Shown here one piece after another: positions 8,701-15,306 of a DNA stretch of 37,973 bases. Every line of letters begins with the position of its first letter. Within the stretch, counting starts at the first letter, position 1. Below the pieces are notes generated by a model. That model saw only the letters and a program-made list of their open reading frames with translations. It searched no databases and was not told the origin of the DNA. The position numbers were made by a program, and so were the translations under genes. The DNA comes from Deltaproteobacteria bacterium (GTDB lineage: Bacteria; Myxococcota_A; UBA9160; SMWR01), in the NCBI GenBank assembly GCA_019310965.1, contig JAFDDG010000032.1, positions 1-37,973 of the forward strand, in the 5' to 3' direction.

Positions 8701-10799
8701 AGAACTACTTCTCGACCCTCGGCGGAGACGGCGCCTGCATGGGCTGCGGCGAGAAGACGGACATCCACCTCGTGCTCTCCGCCGTGAACGCGCTGATGAT
8801 TCCCGCCGTCGAGGAGCACGTGCGCCAGCTCGACGAGCTGATCGAAGCCCTGCAGGCCAAGGCGCGCGGCCTGGTTGCCGAGGAGGCCGACCTCGAGGCT
8901 GTGGCGAAGGGCGGGGCCGACGCTCCCGGGTTGACGATCGCGGGCGACAAGCGCGAGGACGTCGCTCGCCTGCTCGAGATGTCGCGCAAACTCGAGGACC
9001 TGCGCTGGCGTTACACCGAGGGCCCGAGTGGCCGGGGTAGGGCGCGGGCCGGCTTCGCGAACTCCACCGGCTGCACCTCCGTGTGGGGCTCCACGTATCC
9101 GTTCAACCCCTATCCCTTCCCCTGGGCCAACCATCTCTTCCAGGACGCGCCGTCGCTGGCCGTCGGCATCTTCGAGGGCCACATGCGCAAGATGGCGGAT
9201 GGCTTCATCGATGTGCGACGTGCACGGCTCGAGCTGGCGGGCGAGTACGACCCCGAGGCGGACGAGGCCTTCTTCGCGAAGTTCGACTGGGAGCAGTTCA
9301 CCGACGAAGAATTTGCGCTGAGTCCGCCCCTCTTCGCGGTCGGCGGCGACGGGGCGATGCTGGACATTGGCTTCCAGAACCTCTCGCGACTGCTCGCCAG
9401 TGGCAAGCCGATTCGCGTCATCGTCGTCGACACCCAGGTGTATTCGAATACCGGGGGCCAGGCCTGCACGAGTGGCTTCCAGGGGCAGGTCTCCGACATG
9501 GCCGGCTTCGGTGCCGGGCAGCACGGCAAGAGCGAGGAGCGCAAAGAGCTGGCCCTGCTGGCGATTGCGCACCGGGGCGTCTTCGTCCTGCAGTCGTCCC
9601 AGGCGGCGCCGACCCACCTGCTCCGCAATGTGTTGCGTGGCCTGCGCGTCAGGCGACCGTCGATCTTCATCTTGAACACGCCCTGCCCTGTGGAGTGGGG
9701 CATTGCGGACGACGCGGCGCCCGACGCCGCTCGGCTGGCGCTGGAGAGCCGGGCGGTTCCCCACCTCGTCTACGATCCGGAGGGCGGTGCCGACCTCGCG
9801 GACTGCCTCGATCTCGAAGGCAACCCGGCGCTCGACGAAGAGTGGCCCAGCTACGAGCTGTCGTACACCGACGAGGCGGGCGCGGCGCAGAGGCTGACGC
9901 TTCCCGTCACCACCGCCGACTGGGCCTCCCAGGAGGCACGCTTCAGGAAGCACTTCCGCCCGCTCGTCGATGGCGACGACACCGGAGAGCTCACGCCGTT
10001 CCACGAGTACCTTCACCTCTCCGCGGAGGAGCGCGAGGACGCCACGCCCTTCATCTACACGACCGACGCAGATGGGCGGCTCGGCCGCATTCGCGTTGCG
10101 CACGAGGTCGTGATGCTCGCCGAGGAGCGGCTCCACTTCTGGCATCAGCTCCGCGAGATGGCGGGGATCGTCGTCTCGTCCACGGCTCGTGACACGGTCG
10201 CGTCGGAGCTGGAGGCCGATTTCGAGCGCAAGAGCGAGGCGCTGCGGTCCGAGTACGAGGCCAAGCTGGGAGCGCTGCAGAACGAGTACCCGCGATTCGT
10301 CGCCCGGCGCATGGCCGAGGGCTTGCTGCGTGCGGGCGCCGATCTGACGGTGACGCAGATCCTCGAGCAGGCGGACGCACTTCCGAGCGGTGCGCCGTTC
10401 GAGACGACCGGCGCGCCGGCGCTGTCCGCACCTCGGCCGGCAGTGTCGGAACCTGCGGCTGCGGCGCCAGCGATCGAGCCAGAGCCCGAGACTGTCGTCG
10501 AGAGTGCGCCCGCCGTGGCGGCGGAGCCTGTGGTCGAAGAAGACGTGCTGGCGATGGAGCCTTACATCGACACCGAACTGTGTACGAGCTGCGACGACTG
10601 CCTCAAGATCAACAAGAAGCTCTTCGTCTACGACGAGAACAACCAGGCCTACATCAAGGACGCGAGGGCGGGGACCTTCAAGCAGCTCGTGATGGCTGCC
10701 GAGGCCTGCCCCGTCGAGATCATCCACCCCGGAAGCCCGCTCGATCCGAGTGAGAAGAACCTCGACAAGCTGATCAAGCGTGCAGAGCGCTTCAGCTGA
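5748..10799 (+). CDS. Single-chain pyruvate:ferredoxin oxidoreductase-like enzyme with C-terminal ferredoxin domain
   Basis: This 1683-aa fusion should oxidise pyruvate (or a related 2-oxoacid) to acyl-CoA and CO2 with low-potential electron output. In order: alpha pyrimidine domain with AYPITPSTQMGEGW near residue 38; transketolase C-terminal-like domain; gamma domain from about 490 (VGGWGAITMGKNVA); a first ferredoxin cluster CTGCAQCWTQCP at 782; a helical insert; a second cluster CKGCDICVTVCP at 919; the TPP beta domain with GACMGCGEK, GDGAMLDIG (about 1199) and VYSNTGGQ; an Ala/Pro/Glu-rich linker (about 1555-1600); and a last ferredoxin-like domain with CTSCDDC at 1612 and EACPVEII. ATG 5748 has GGAG seven nt upstream. 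It is longer than classic PFOR (about 1170-1230 aa). Lying between rnfB and rnfC, it probably feeds Rnf directly. Pyruvate specificity is not proven. Confidence 0.88.
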   Translation: MSEPSERPDVKYPGITSADDGSGAVVAMETAASEAAGAYPITPSTQMGEGWAAAVAAGKRNVNGRSLLFFEPEGEHAAAGVTAGMSMTGLRATNFSSGQGIAYMHESLYAAVGKRLTYVLNVACRAMTKHALNVHAGHDDYHAVDDSGFFQLFAKDVQGSADLNLISHRIAELSLNPGICAQDGFLTSHTIESFRLPERDLVREYLGDPSDMIESPTPAQKMVFGETRRRIPELFDYDYPAMLGVVQNQDAYAQGVAAQRPFYFDHIASLSDRAFAEYEALTGRLYARASGYRLDDAEFVIIGQGSLVANAEAVVDHLRATRGLKVGVLDLTMFRPFPTDLVTQLLRGRRAAVVLERTDQPLAADLPLLREIRTAMAKGFENHRARAATPHLGVAACAPDEIPEFYSGSYGMGSRDLQPSDLIAAVDNMLDGAAQRRHFYLGIDFIRKGTKLPKLQIWQERIRDAYPGVDELALERGEDINLLPSDAVSLRIHSVGGWGAITMGKNVAMTAAELLGLKIKANPKYGSEKKGQPTTFYANLATEPVRTNCELKHVNAVLAPDPNVFRHSDPLAGMDEGGVFIIQGDAPAAEIWNALPERARQTIREKGIAVYHLDGFEIAQSEASDPELRFRMQGAAFMGAFFRTAPIVEAAGLDEEHLFDGIHAQLEKKFGHLGEKVVADNLRVIRRGYHEVERLDTNMDASREEEPEPPPAMPEVLDGAGWRDGIGNPGRFWEQVGTLYKLGQEPIADPFTAISAMPAATSAMRDMTGVRFSVPDFVPENCTGCAQCWTQCPDTAIPGVVSTVEEVLQAAIDHVKSADLPMNRLRQIAKHLAKEAQRILTGVPFKNIAEVLSAAYSDVIQKLDPSPERRAELDAEWAPVYSALADFPLAKTGPFFDLPERKQKGSGGLLSITVNPETCKGCDICVTVCPDDALRTIKQTDEVVEQLRSNWDLWKKLPETDDRYVNIPDMQEGIGVLSSLLLKQQNYFSTLGGDGACMGCGEKTDIHLVLSAVNALMIPAVEEHVRQLDELIEALQAKARGLVAEEADLEAVAKGGADAPGLTIAGDKREDVARLLEMSRKLEDLRWRYTEGPSGRGRARAGFANSTGCTSVWGSTYPFNPYPFPWANHLFQDAPSLAVGIFEGHMRKMADGFIDVRRARLELAGEYDPEADEAFFAKFDWEQFTDEEFALSPPLFAVGGDGAMLDIGFQNLSRLLASGKPIRVIVVDTQVYSNTGGQACTSGFQGQVSDMAGFGAGQHGKSEERKELALLAIAHRGVFVLQSSQAAPTHLLRNVLRGLRVRRPSIFILNTPCPVEWGIADDAAPDAARLALESRAVPHLVYDPEGGADLADCLDLEGNPALDEEWPSYELSYTDEAGAAQRLTLPVTTADWASQEARFRKHFRPLVDGDDTGELTPFHEYLHLSAEEREDATPFIYTTDADGRLGRIRVAHEVVMLAEERLHFWHQLREMAGIVVSSTARDTVASELEADFERKSEALRSEYEAKLGALQNEYPRFVARRMAEGLLRAGADLTVTQILEQADALPSGAPFETTGAPALSAPRPAVSEPAAAAPAIEPEPETVVESAPAVAAEPVVEEDVLAMEPYIDTELCTSCDDCLKINKKLFVYDENNQAYIKDARAGTFKQLVMAAEACPVEIIHPGSPLDPSEKNLDKLIKRAERFS

Positions 10800-10806
10800 G
10801 CCGCGC

Positions 10807-12129
10807 ATGAGCAGAGCTCTCACCTTCCGCAACGGGGTGCACCCGGGCGACGCGAAGGAACTCACGGCGGCGAGCCCGATTCGCCGGCTGCCGTTTCCCG
10901 ATGAGGTGGTGCTGCCCCTGCGGCAACACACCGGCGCGCCGGCGAAGCTTCTGGTGCGCGCCGGTGACCGCGTCGAGCGCGGGGACATGATCGGTGCGGC
11001 GGCTGGCTTCATCTCCTCGCCGGTGCACGCTTCGGCGGCCGGGCGGGTGAGGTCCATCGGGCCGTGGCCCCACCCGAGCGGGGGCTTCGAGCCTGCAGTG
11101 CGCATCGTCGTCGATCGTTACGCGGCCCAGATGCCGCGCCGGCGGCTGGTGCCGGATTGGGAGGGGCTGGCGCCAAAGGAGATCGTTTCGGCGGTGCAGG
11201 CCGCGGGGGTTGTGGGGCTCGGCGGCGCCGCATTCCCGGCCCATGTGAAGCTGTCGCCCCCCGCCGACCAGACGATCGACACGCTGGTGGTGAACGGCTG
11301 CGAGTGCGAGCCCTATCTCACCTCCGACCACCGCGTCATGCTCGAGTACGCGGATCGTGTCTACACCGGCGTTCGCATCATGCTCCGTTGCCTCGGAATC
11401 GAGCGCGCAGTCGTCGGGATCGAGCGGAACAAGCCCGACGCGATCGAGACGATGCGCCGGGCGGCGCCGCGCGATCTCGACATCGAGGTAGTGGGGCTGG
11501 ATGTGAAGTACCCGCAGGGCGCCGAGAAGATGTTGATCAAGGTTCTGCTGGATCGGGAGGTGCCGTCGGGCGGGCTTCCGGGCAACGTCGGCGCGGTCGT
11601 GCAGAACGTGGGCTCTATCGCGATGCTCGCCGAGGTCTTCGAAACCGGCCTGCCATTGATCGAGCGGATCGTGACGGTGACGGGCCCGGGCGTGCGCAAG
11701 CCGGGCAACTGGATTGTTCCGGTGGGCACGAAGCTCTGCGATCTCATCGAGGGCAGCGGGGGCCTCGACGACGACGCGAGCGAGATCATCTTTGGCGGTC
11801 CGATGATGGGCGCATCGGTGGCCAGCCTCGACACGCCCGTGCTGAAGGGGACGAGCGGGGTCCTGGTGCTGAGCACGAACGAGACGCGGCTGCGGGACAG
11901 CCACCCGTGCATCCGCTGTGGACGCTGCCTCGAGGCCTGCCCCGTCTTCCTCAACCCGCAGCGCCTCGGCAGCCTGGCGAGGAAGGAGAGCTTCAGCGAG
12001 ATGCTCGAGCACAACCTGATGGACTGCATGCTCTGCGGCTGCTGCTCCTACGCGTGCCCCTCGAACATCCCGCTCAGCCACCTCTTCGCGACGGCAAAGG
12101 CTGCGCTGCGCAGGCGGCCCGCAGCATGA
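10807..12129 (+). CDS. rnfC: Rnf complex peripheral NADH/flavin subunit RnfC
   Basis: RnfC is the cytoplasmic subunit that exchanges electrons with NAD(H). The 440-aa protein starts with the family's GVHPGDAKELT region and a barrel-sandwich-like segment (LVRAGDRVERGDMIG), continues with the flavin/NADH-binding Complex1_51K-like domain (GLGGAAFPAHVK, NGCECEPYL), and ends with two [4Fe-4S] motifs, CIRCGRCLEACP and CMLCGCCSYACP. The ATG at 10807 is seven nt after the oxidoreductase stop; an in-frame GTG at 10780 is an alternative. Its TGA overlaps the rnfD ATG. The protein lacks the long Ala/Lys-rich C-terminal extension of enterobacterial RsxC and so resembles the short Rnf type. Confidence 0.93.
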   Translation: MSRALTFRNGVHPGDAKELTAASPIRRLPFPDEVVLPLRQHTGAPAKLLVRAGDRVERGDMIGAAAGFISSPVHASAAGRVRSIGPWPHPSGGFEPAVRIVVDRYAAQMPRRRLVPDWEGLAPKEIVSAVQAAGVVGLGGAAFPAHVKLSPPADQTIDTLVVNGCECEPYLTSDHRVMLEYADRVYTGVRIMLRCLGIERAVVGIERNKPDAIETMRRAAPRDLDIEVVGLDVKYPQGAEKMLIKVLLDREVPSGGLPGNVGAVVQNVGSIAMLAEVFETGLPLIERIVTVTGPGVRKPGNWIVPVGTKLCDLIEGSGGLDDDASEIIFGGPMMGASVASLDTPVLKGTSGVLVLSTNETRLRDSHPCIRCGRCLEACPVFLNPQRLGSLARKESFSEMLEHNLMDCMLCGCCSYACPSNIPLSHLFATAKAALRRRPAA

Positions 12130-13136
12130 GCGAGCCTGCGCTCGGCGTCAGCGCTTCGCCCCACGTGAAAGGCGGCGACAGCACCCCGACGATCATGTGG
12201 TCGGTGGTGGCGAGCCTGGTGCCGGTGGTCGCCAGCGCGATCTACTTCTTTGGCCCCAGCGCGGCGCTGCTGCTGGCGGCGAGCTGCGCCGGGGCGCTCG
12301 CCACCGAGATGTGCTTCGGGCAGCGGGGCACGCGTCGGCTCTGCGACGGGTCGGCGGCCATCACGGGCCTGCTGCTCGGCCTGACGCTGCCGCCGGGTTT
12401 GCCGCTCTGGATGGCGTTTCTCGGCGGCGCTTTCGGGATTGGCTTCGGGAAGCTCGTCTACGGCGGCCTCGGGCAGAACGTGTTCAACCCGGCGCTTCTC
12501 GGTCGTGCCTTCCTTCAGGCCGCGTTCCCCGTGGCGATTACGACGTGGCCGGTGCGGGCCGAAAGCTGGTGGAGCCTGCGAGGCGACAACTTCGCCCTGC
12601 CGCTGATGAGCCCCGCCACCCAGGACGCCTTCTCCGGGGCCACCCCGCTCGGCCTGATGAAGTTCGAACAGACCGCGACCTCGAGCTGGGACCTCGTGCT
12701 CGGCACGACCGCTGGTTCGCTCGGCGAGACCTCGGGGCTCGTGATTCTCGTCTGCGGGCTCTACCTGGCGGTGCGCAGGCACCTCGAGTGGCGGATCCCG
12801 GCAAGCATCTTCTGCACGGTCGCGCTGCTGGCCGGGGGCCTGCACCTGCTCGATGCGGCCCGCTATCCGGGCCCCGTCTTCACGCTCTTCTCGGGCGGGC
12901 TCATGCTGGGGGCTGTCTACATGGCGACCGATATGGTGACCTCGCCCGTCACGCATCGAGGCTGCTGGATCTTCGGTGCGGGCATCGGCCTGCTCGTGAT
13001 CGTGATCCGGCTCTGGGGCGGGCTCTCGGAGGGCGTGATGTACGCGATCCTCCTGATGAACGCGCTCGTGCCGTTCATCAACCGGGCGACCCAGCCGCGC
13101 GTCTTCGGCGCGATCGAGGCGGAGGGCGGATCGTGA
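12126..13136 (+). CDS. rnfD: Rnf complex membrane subunit RnfD (covalent FMN carrier)
   Basis: RnfD is an integral membrane subunit of the ion-translocating core, related to NqrB. The 336-aa protein starts at the ATG that overlaps the rnfC stop, begins with HVKGGDSTPTIMW typical of RnfD, and has many hydrophobic spans. DAFSGATPLG carries the SGAT flavinylation motif, with Thr173 as the expected phosphoester-linked FMN site. GQNVFNPALLGRAF and ATDMVTSPVTHRG are conserved family stretches. FMN attachment in this family needs the ApbE flavin transferase, which is not encoded in the window. The next gene, rnfG, starts at a GTG overlapping this stop. Confidence 0.94.
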   Translation: MSEPALGVSASPHVKGGDSTPTIMWSVVASLVPVVASAIYFFGPSAALLLAASCAGALATEMCFGQRGTRRLCDGSAAITGLLLGLTLPPGLPLWMAFLGGAFGIGFGKLVYGGLGQNVFNPALLGRAFLQAAFPVAITTWPVRAESWWSLRGDNFALPLMSPATQDAFSGATPLGLMKFEQTATSSWDLVLGTTAGSLGETSGLVILVCGLYLAVRRHLEWRIPASIFCTVALLAGGLHLLDAARYPGPVFTLFSGGLMLGAVYMATDMVTSPVTHRGCWIFGAGIGLLVIVIRLWGGLSEGVMYAILLMNALVPFINRATQPRVFGAIEAEGGS

Positions 13137-13858
13137 GCGAGGAGCGCAGCGGCAACATCGGCGACGCCCAGCGCCGCGGGCTGGTCGGGGACGAGGCGCT
13201 GCCGGACGAACCGGCCGCCGAGCCCGCTGCGCTCGGGGACGAGGTCTCGTCGCTGCGCATGATTCTCACGCTCGGGGCAGCGGGCGCGCTGGCTGGCCTG
13301 CTCATCGTCATGGTCTTCAACGCAACGTTGCCCGCCATCGAGGCCCACAGGGCCGAGGCCGTGCGGCTGGCGGTCACCGAGGTTCTCCAGCAGCCGGCCC
13401 GCTACGAGGCTCTCAGCGTCACCGAGGCTGGGCTGGTCGAACTGCCGCGCGAGGACGTTCAGCCGGCAAATGCGGTGCTGGTCTACGTCGGCTTCGACGA
13501 GGGCGGGCGCGCGACCGGCGTCGCGGTGACGGCGGCCGAGGCGGGGTTCCAGGACATCGTGGGGCTCATCTATGGCTTCGATCCCCAGAGCGGCACGCTG
13601 CTCGGAATGAAGGTGCTGGAGAGCAAGGAGACGCCGGGGCTCGGAGACAAGATCCAGAAGGACGCGCGCTTCGTCGCGCAGTTCGCCGGCGCGCGGCCGC
13701 CACTCGAGGCGGTCAAGCGGCCGAAGGGGGAAGAGGGCGAAATCGATTCCATCACCGGGGCCACCATTTCGTCACGCGCGGTGGTTCGCATCATCAACAA
13801 CTCGCTCGAGCGGCTGCGGCCACGGATCGAGGCTCATTTCCAGGAGGTCGTGCGATGA
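13133..13858 (+). CDS. rnfG: Rnf complex periplasmic flavoprotein subunit RnfG
   Basis: RnfG is the single-span subunit, related to NqrC, that carries covalent FMN facing the periplasm. The 241-aa protein has an N-terminal hydrophilic stretch of about 40 residues, one transmembrane helix (about 42-62), and an FMN-binding domain ending in DSITGATISSRAV, where Thr211 fits the [S/T]GAT flavinylation site. KETPGLGDKI is another conserved family motif. The start is GTG at 13133 with GGAGGGCGG directly upstream, overlapping the rnfD stop; the rnfE ATG overlaps its own stop. The 40-residue acidic, Pro-rich N-terminus before the membrane helix is longer than in many homologues. Confidence 0.92.
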   Translation: MSEERSGNIGDAQRRGLVGDEALPDEPAAEPAALGDEVSSLRMILTLGAAGALAGLLIVMVFNATLPAIEAHRAEAVRLAVTEVLQQPARYEALSVTEAGLVELPREDVQPANAVLVYVGFDEGGRATGVAVTAAEAGFQDIVGLIYGFDPQSGTLLGMKVLESKETPGLGDKIQKDARFVAQFAGARPPLEAVKRPKGEEGEIDSITGATISSRAVVRIINNSLERLRPRIEAHFQEVVR

Positions 13859-14562
13859 GGCAGACGACTCCCCAGCAGGATCTCCTGCGCGGTCTCTGGC
13901 GCGAGAACCCCGTCCTGATTCAGATGCTCGGCCTGTGCCCGGCGTTGGCAGTGACCAACAATGTGGAGAACAGCCTCGCCATGGGGCTCGCGACCTTCTT
14001 CGTGCTCTGCGGCTCGAGCCTGCTGGTCTCGCTCTGCAAACGCTGGATTCCGGGTGAAATTCGCATCTCGGTCTACATCCTCATCATCGCGACTTTCGTG
14101 ACCGTGGCGGATCTCTGCCTCGCCGCGCTGCTGCCGGACATCCACAAGGCACTCGGTGCCTTCATCGCGCTGATTGTCGTGAACTGCATGATCCTGGGTC
14201 GGCAGGAGGCCTTCGCCTCGAGGCGGCCGGTGGGCCGGGCGCTGCTGGACGCGGTAGGGACGGGCGCCGGCTTCACACTGGCCCTCGTCATGCTCGGGGG
14301 CACGCGTGAGGTGCTGGGCAGCGGCAGCTTCCTGAACGTTCCGCTCTTCGGACCGTCTTACGAACCCTGGGTTGTGATGATCCTGCCGCCGGGTGGCTTC
14401 CTCACGCTGGGCGTGCTGCTGCTCGGCCTGGCGTGGTGGGAGGAACGGCGTCGGGAGCGCGTGAAGGCCGGCGGGGTTCCGGCGGGCGCGGACATGGAGC
14501 CGAGCCCCGCGCTGGGGATGTCGCTCTCCGAGCGAGCGAGCTCGAGGGGAGATGCGGCATGA
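13855..14562 (+). CDS. rnfE: Rnf complex membrane subunit RnfE
   Basis: RnfE is one of two homologous six-span proteins (with RnfA) that form the core and together ligate an intramembrane iron-sulfur centre. The 235-aa protein has the hallmark LGLCPALAVTNNVENS (Cys28) and VVNCMILGRQEAFA (Cys111), matching the two conserved metal-ligand cysteines of the NqrD/RnfE family. Several hydrophobic helices follow, and there is a hydrophilic C-terminal tail of about 40 residues (from about 196) with no obvious motif. The ATG at 13855 overlaps the rnfG stop, and the TGA overlaps the rnfA ATG, indicating tight coupling. Confidence 0.94.
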   Translation: MRQTTPQQDLLRGLWRENPVLIQMLGLCPALAVTNNVENSLAMGLATFFVLCGSSLLVSLCKRWIPGEIRISVYILIIATFVTVADLCLAALLPDIHKALGAFIALIVVNCMILGRQEAFASRRPVGRALLDAVGTGAGFTLALVMLGGTREVLGSGSFLNVPLFGPSYEPWVVMILPPGGFLTLGVLLLGLAWWEERRRERVKAGGVPAGADMEPSPALGMSLSERASSRGDAA

Positions 14563-15137
14563 GTGAGCTGGTCTGGATCTTCCTCTCGGCCCTGGTCGTC
14601 AACAACTTCACGCTGGCGCTCTTTCTTGGACTGTGCCCCTTCATGGGCGTGTCGTCGCGGGTCGAGACCGCACTGCGAATGGGGGCCGCCAACATCTTCG
14701 TCCTGGTGGTGACTTCGCTGAGCGTCTCCTTCCTCAACGCTTTCGTTTTGGTGAAGGCGCCGTATCTGCGGATCATCGCGTTCATCGTCGTGATCGCGTC
14801 GCTGGTGCAGGTCGTCGAGACGGTGATCAAGAAGGTGAGTCCCGTGCTCTTTCGCGAGCTGGGGATCTACCTTCCGCTCATCACGACGAATTGCGCCATT
14901 CTGGGCCTCGCCATTTTCCAGACCAACCGCGGCTACGGGTTCTTCGAGGGCCTCGCGTTCGCCGTCGGTGCGGGGCTCGGCCTCACGCTCGCGCTCGTAC
15001 TCATGGCCTCCATCCGGGAGGAGACCGAGCTGGCGGACGTTCCTTCGATCGCGCGCGGCATGGGGCTCGTGCTGATCATCGCGGGCAGCCTCTCGCTGGG
15101 CTTCATGGGGTTTGCCGGCTTGCTGAGCTCGTCATGA
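14559..15137 (+). CDS. rnfA: Rnf complex membrane subunit RnfA
   Basis: RnfA pairs with RnfE in the ion-translocating core. The 192-aa protein is almost entirely hydrophobic with about six spans and starts with the family pattern ALVVNNFTLALFLGLCPFMG (Cys26); the second ligand cysteine is in ITTNCAILGLAIF (Cys112). With Cys28 and Cys111 of RnfE these give the four cysteines expected around the intramembrane iron centre. The length matches the family's roughly 190-200 aa. The ATG overlaps the rnfE stop, and its own TGA overlaps the ATG of a small cysteine-rich membrane protein. Confidence 0.95.
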   Translation: MSELVWIFLSALVVNNFTLALFLGLCPFMGVSSRVETALRMGAANIFVLVVTSLSVSFLNAFVLVKAPYLRIIAFIVVIASLVQVVETVIKKVSPVLFRELGIYLPLITTNCAILGLAIFQTNRGYGFFEGLAFAVGAGLGLTLALVLMASIREETELADVPSIARGMGLVLIIAGSLSLGFMGFAGLLSSS

Positions 15138-15292
15138 GCGAGCTCGCCGCGTTGCTGATGGTGGCTCTGCTCTTCATCGTCTTCGGCCTGTCGCAGCGTG
15201 GCCGGCCGCGTCCGAGCTGCGGTGGCAGCTGTTCGGATGGCGGTGGGTGTCAACGAAGAGAAGACTGCACGCGCGAGGAGCCCCACGGCTGA
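15134..15292 (+). CDS. 52-aa single-span, four-cysteine protein resembling NqrM; candidate Rnf maturation factor
   Basis: This small protein starts at an ATG overlapping the rnfA stop (ATGA), so it belongs to the operon. Residues 3-20 form one transmembrane helix (LAALLMVALLFIVFGLS), followed by a basic stretch and a soluble tail with Cys29, Cys33, Cys39 and Cys45 (SCGGSCSDGGGC). The layout matches NqrM (DUF539): short, one N-terminal span, then a GSCGG-type motif and four cysteines. From established knowledge, NqrM is needed to assemble the cysteine-ligated iron centre between NqrD and NqrE, the homologues of RnfE and RnfA. An equivalent role for Rnf is inference. The alternative is a FeoB-associated-type Cys-rich membrane peptide, but no feoB is nearby. 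Confidence 0.72.
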   Translation: MSELAALLMVALLFIVFGLSQRGRPRPSCGGSCSDGGGCQRREDCTREEPHG

Positions 15293-15302
15293 GCCGGTGG
15301 GG
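15281..15302. terminator. Hairpin between convergent Rnf operon and AOR gene, possible terminator
   Basis: CCCCAC-GGC-TGA-GCC-G-GTGGGG forms a 9-bp GC stem with one bulged G and a 3-nt loop exactly where the + strand operon and the minus-strand AOR gene meet. The left arm lies in the last codons of the small NqrM-like gene. No T-run follows on either strand, so efficient intrinsic termination is uncertain. Confidence 0.35.
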
Positions 15303-15306
15303 GCTG

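Noticed and set aside
5586-11105. Very long minus-strand open frame (over 1800 codons) opposite the PFOR-like gene
   Set aside because: It is antisense to a gene with clear catalytic motifs; the translation has no domain and the Arg/Gly/His-rich bias of GC-rich antisense frames.
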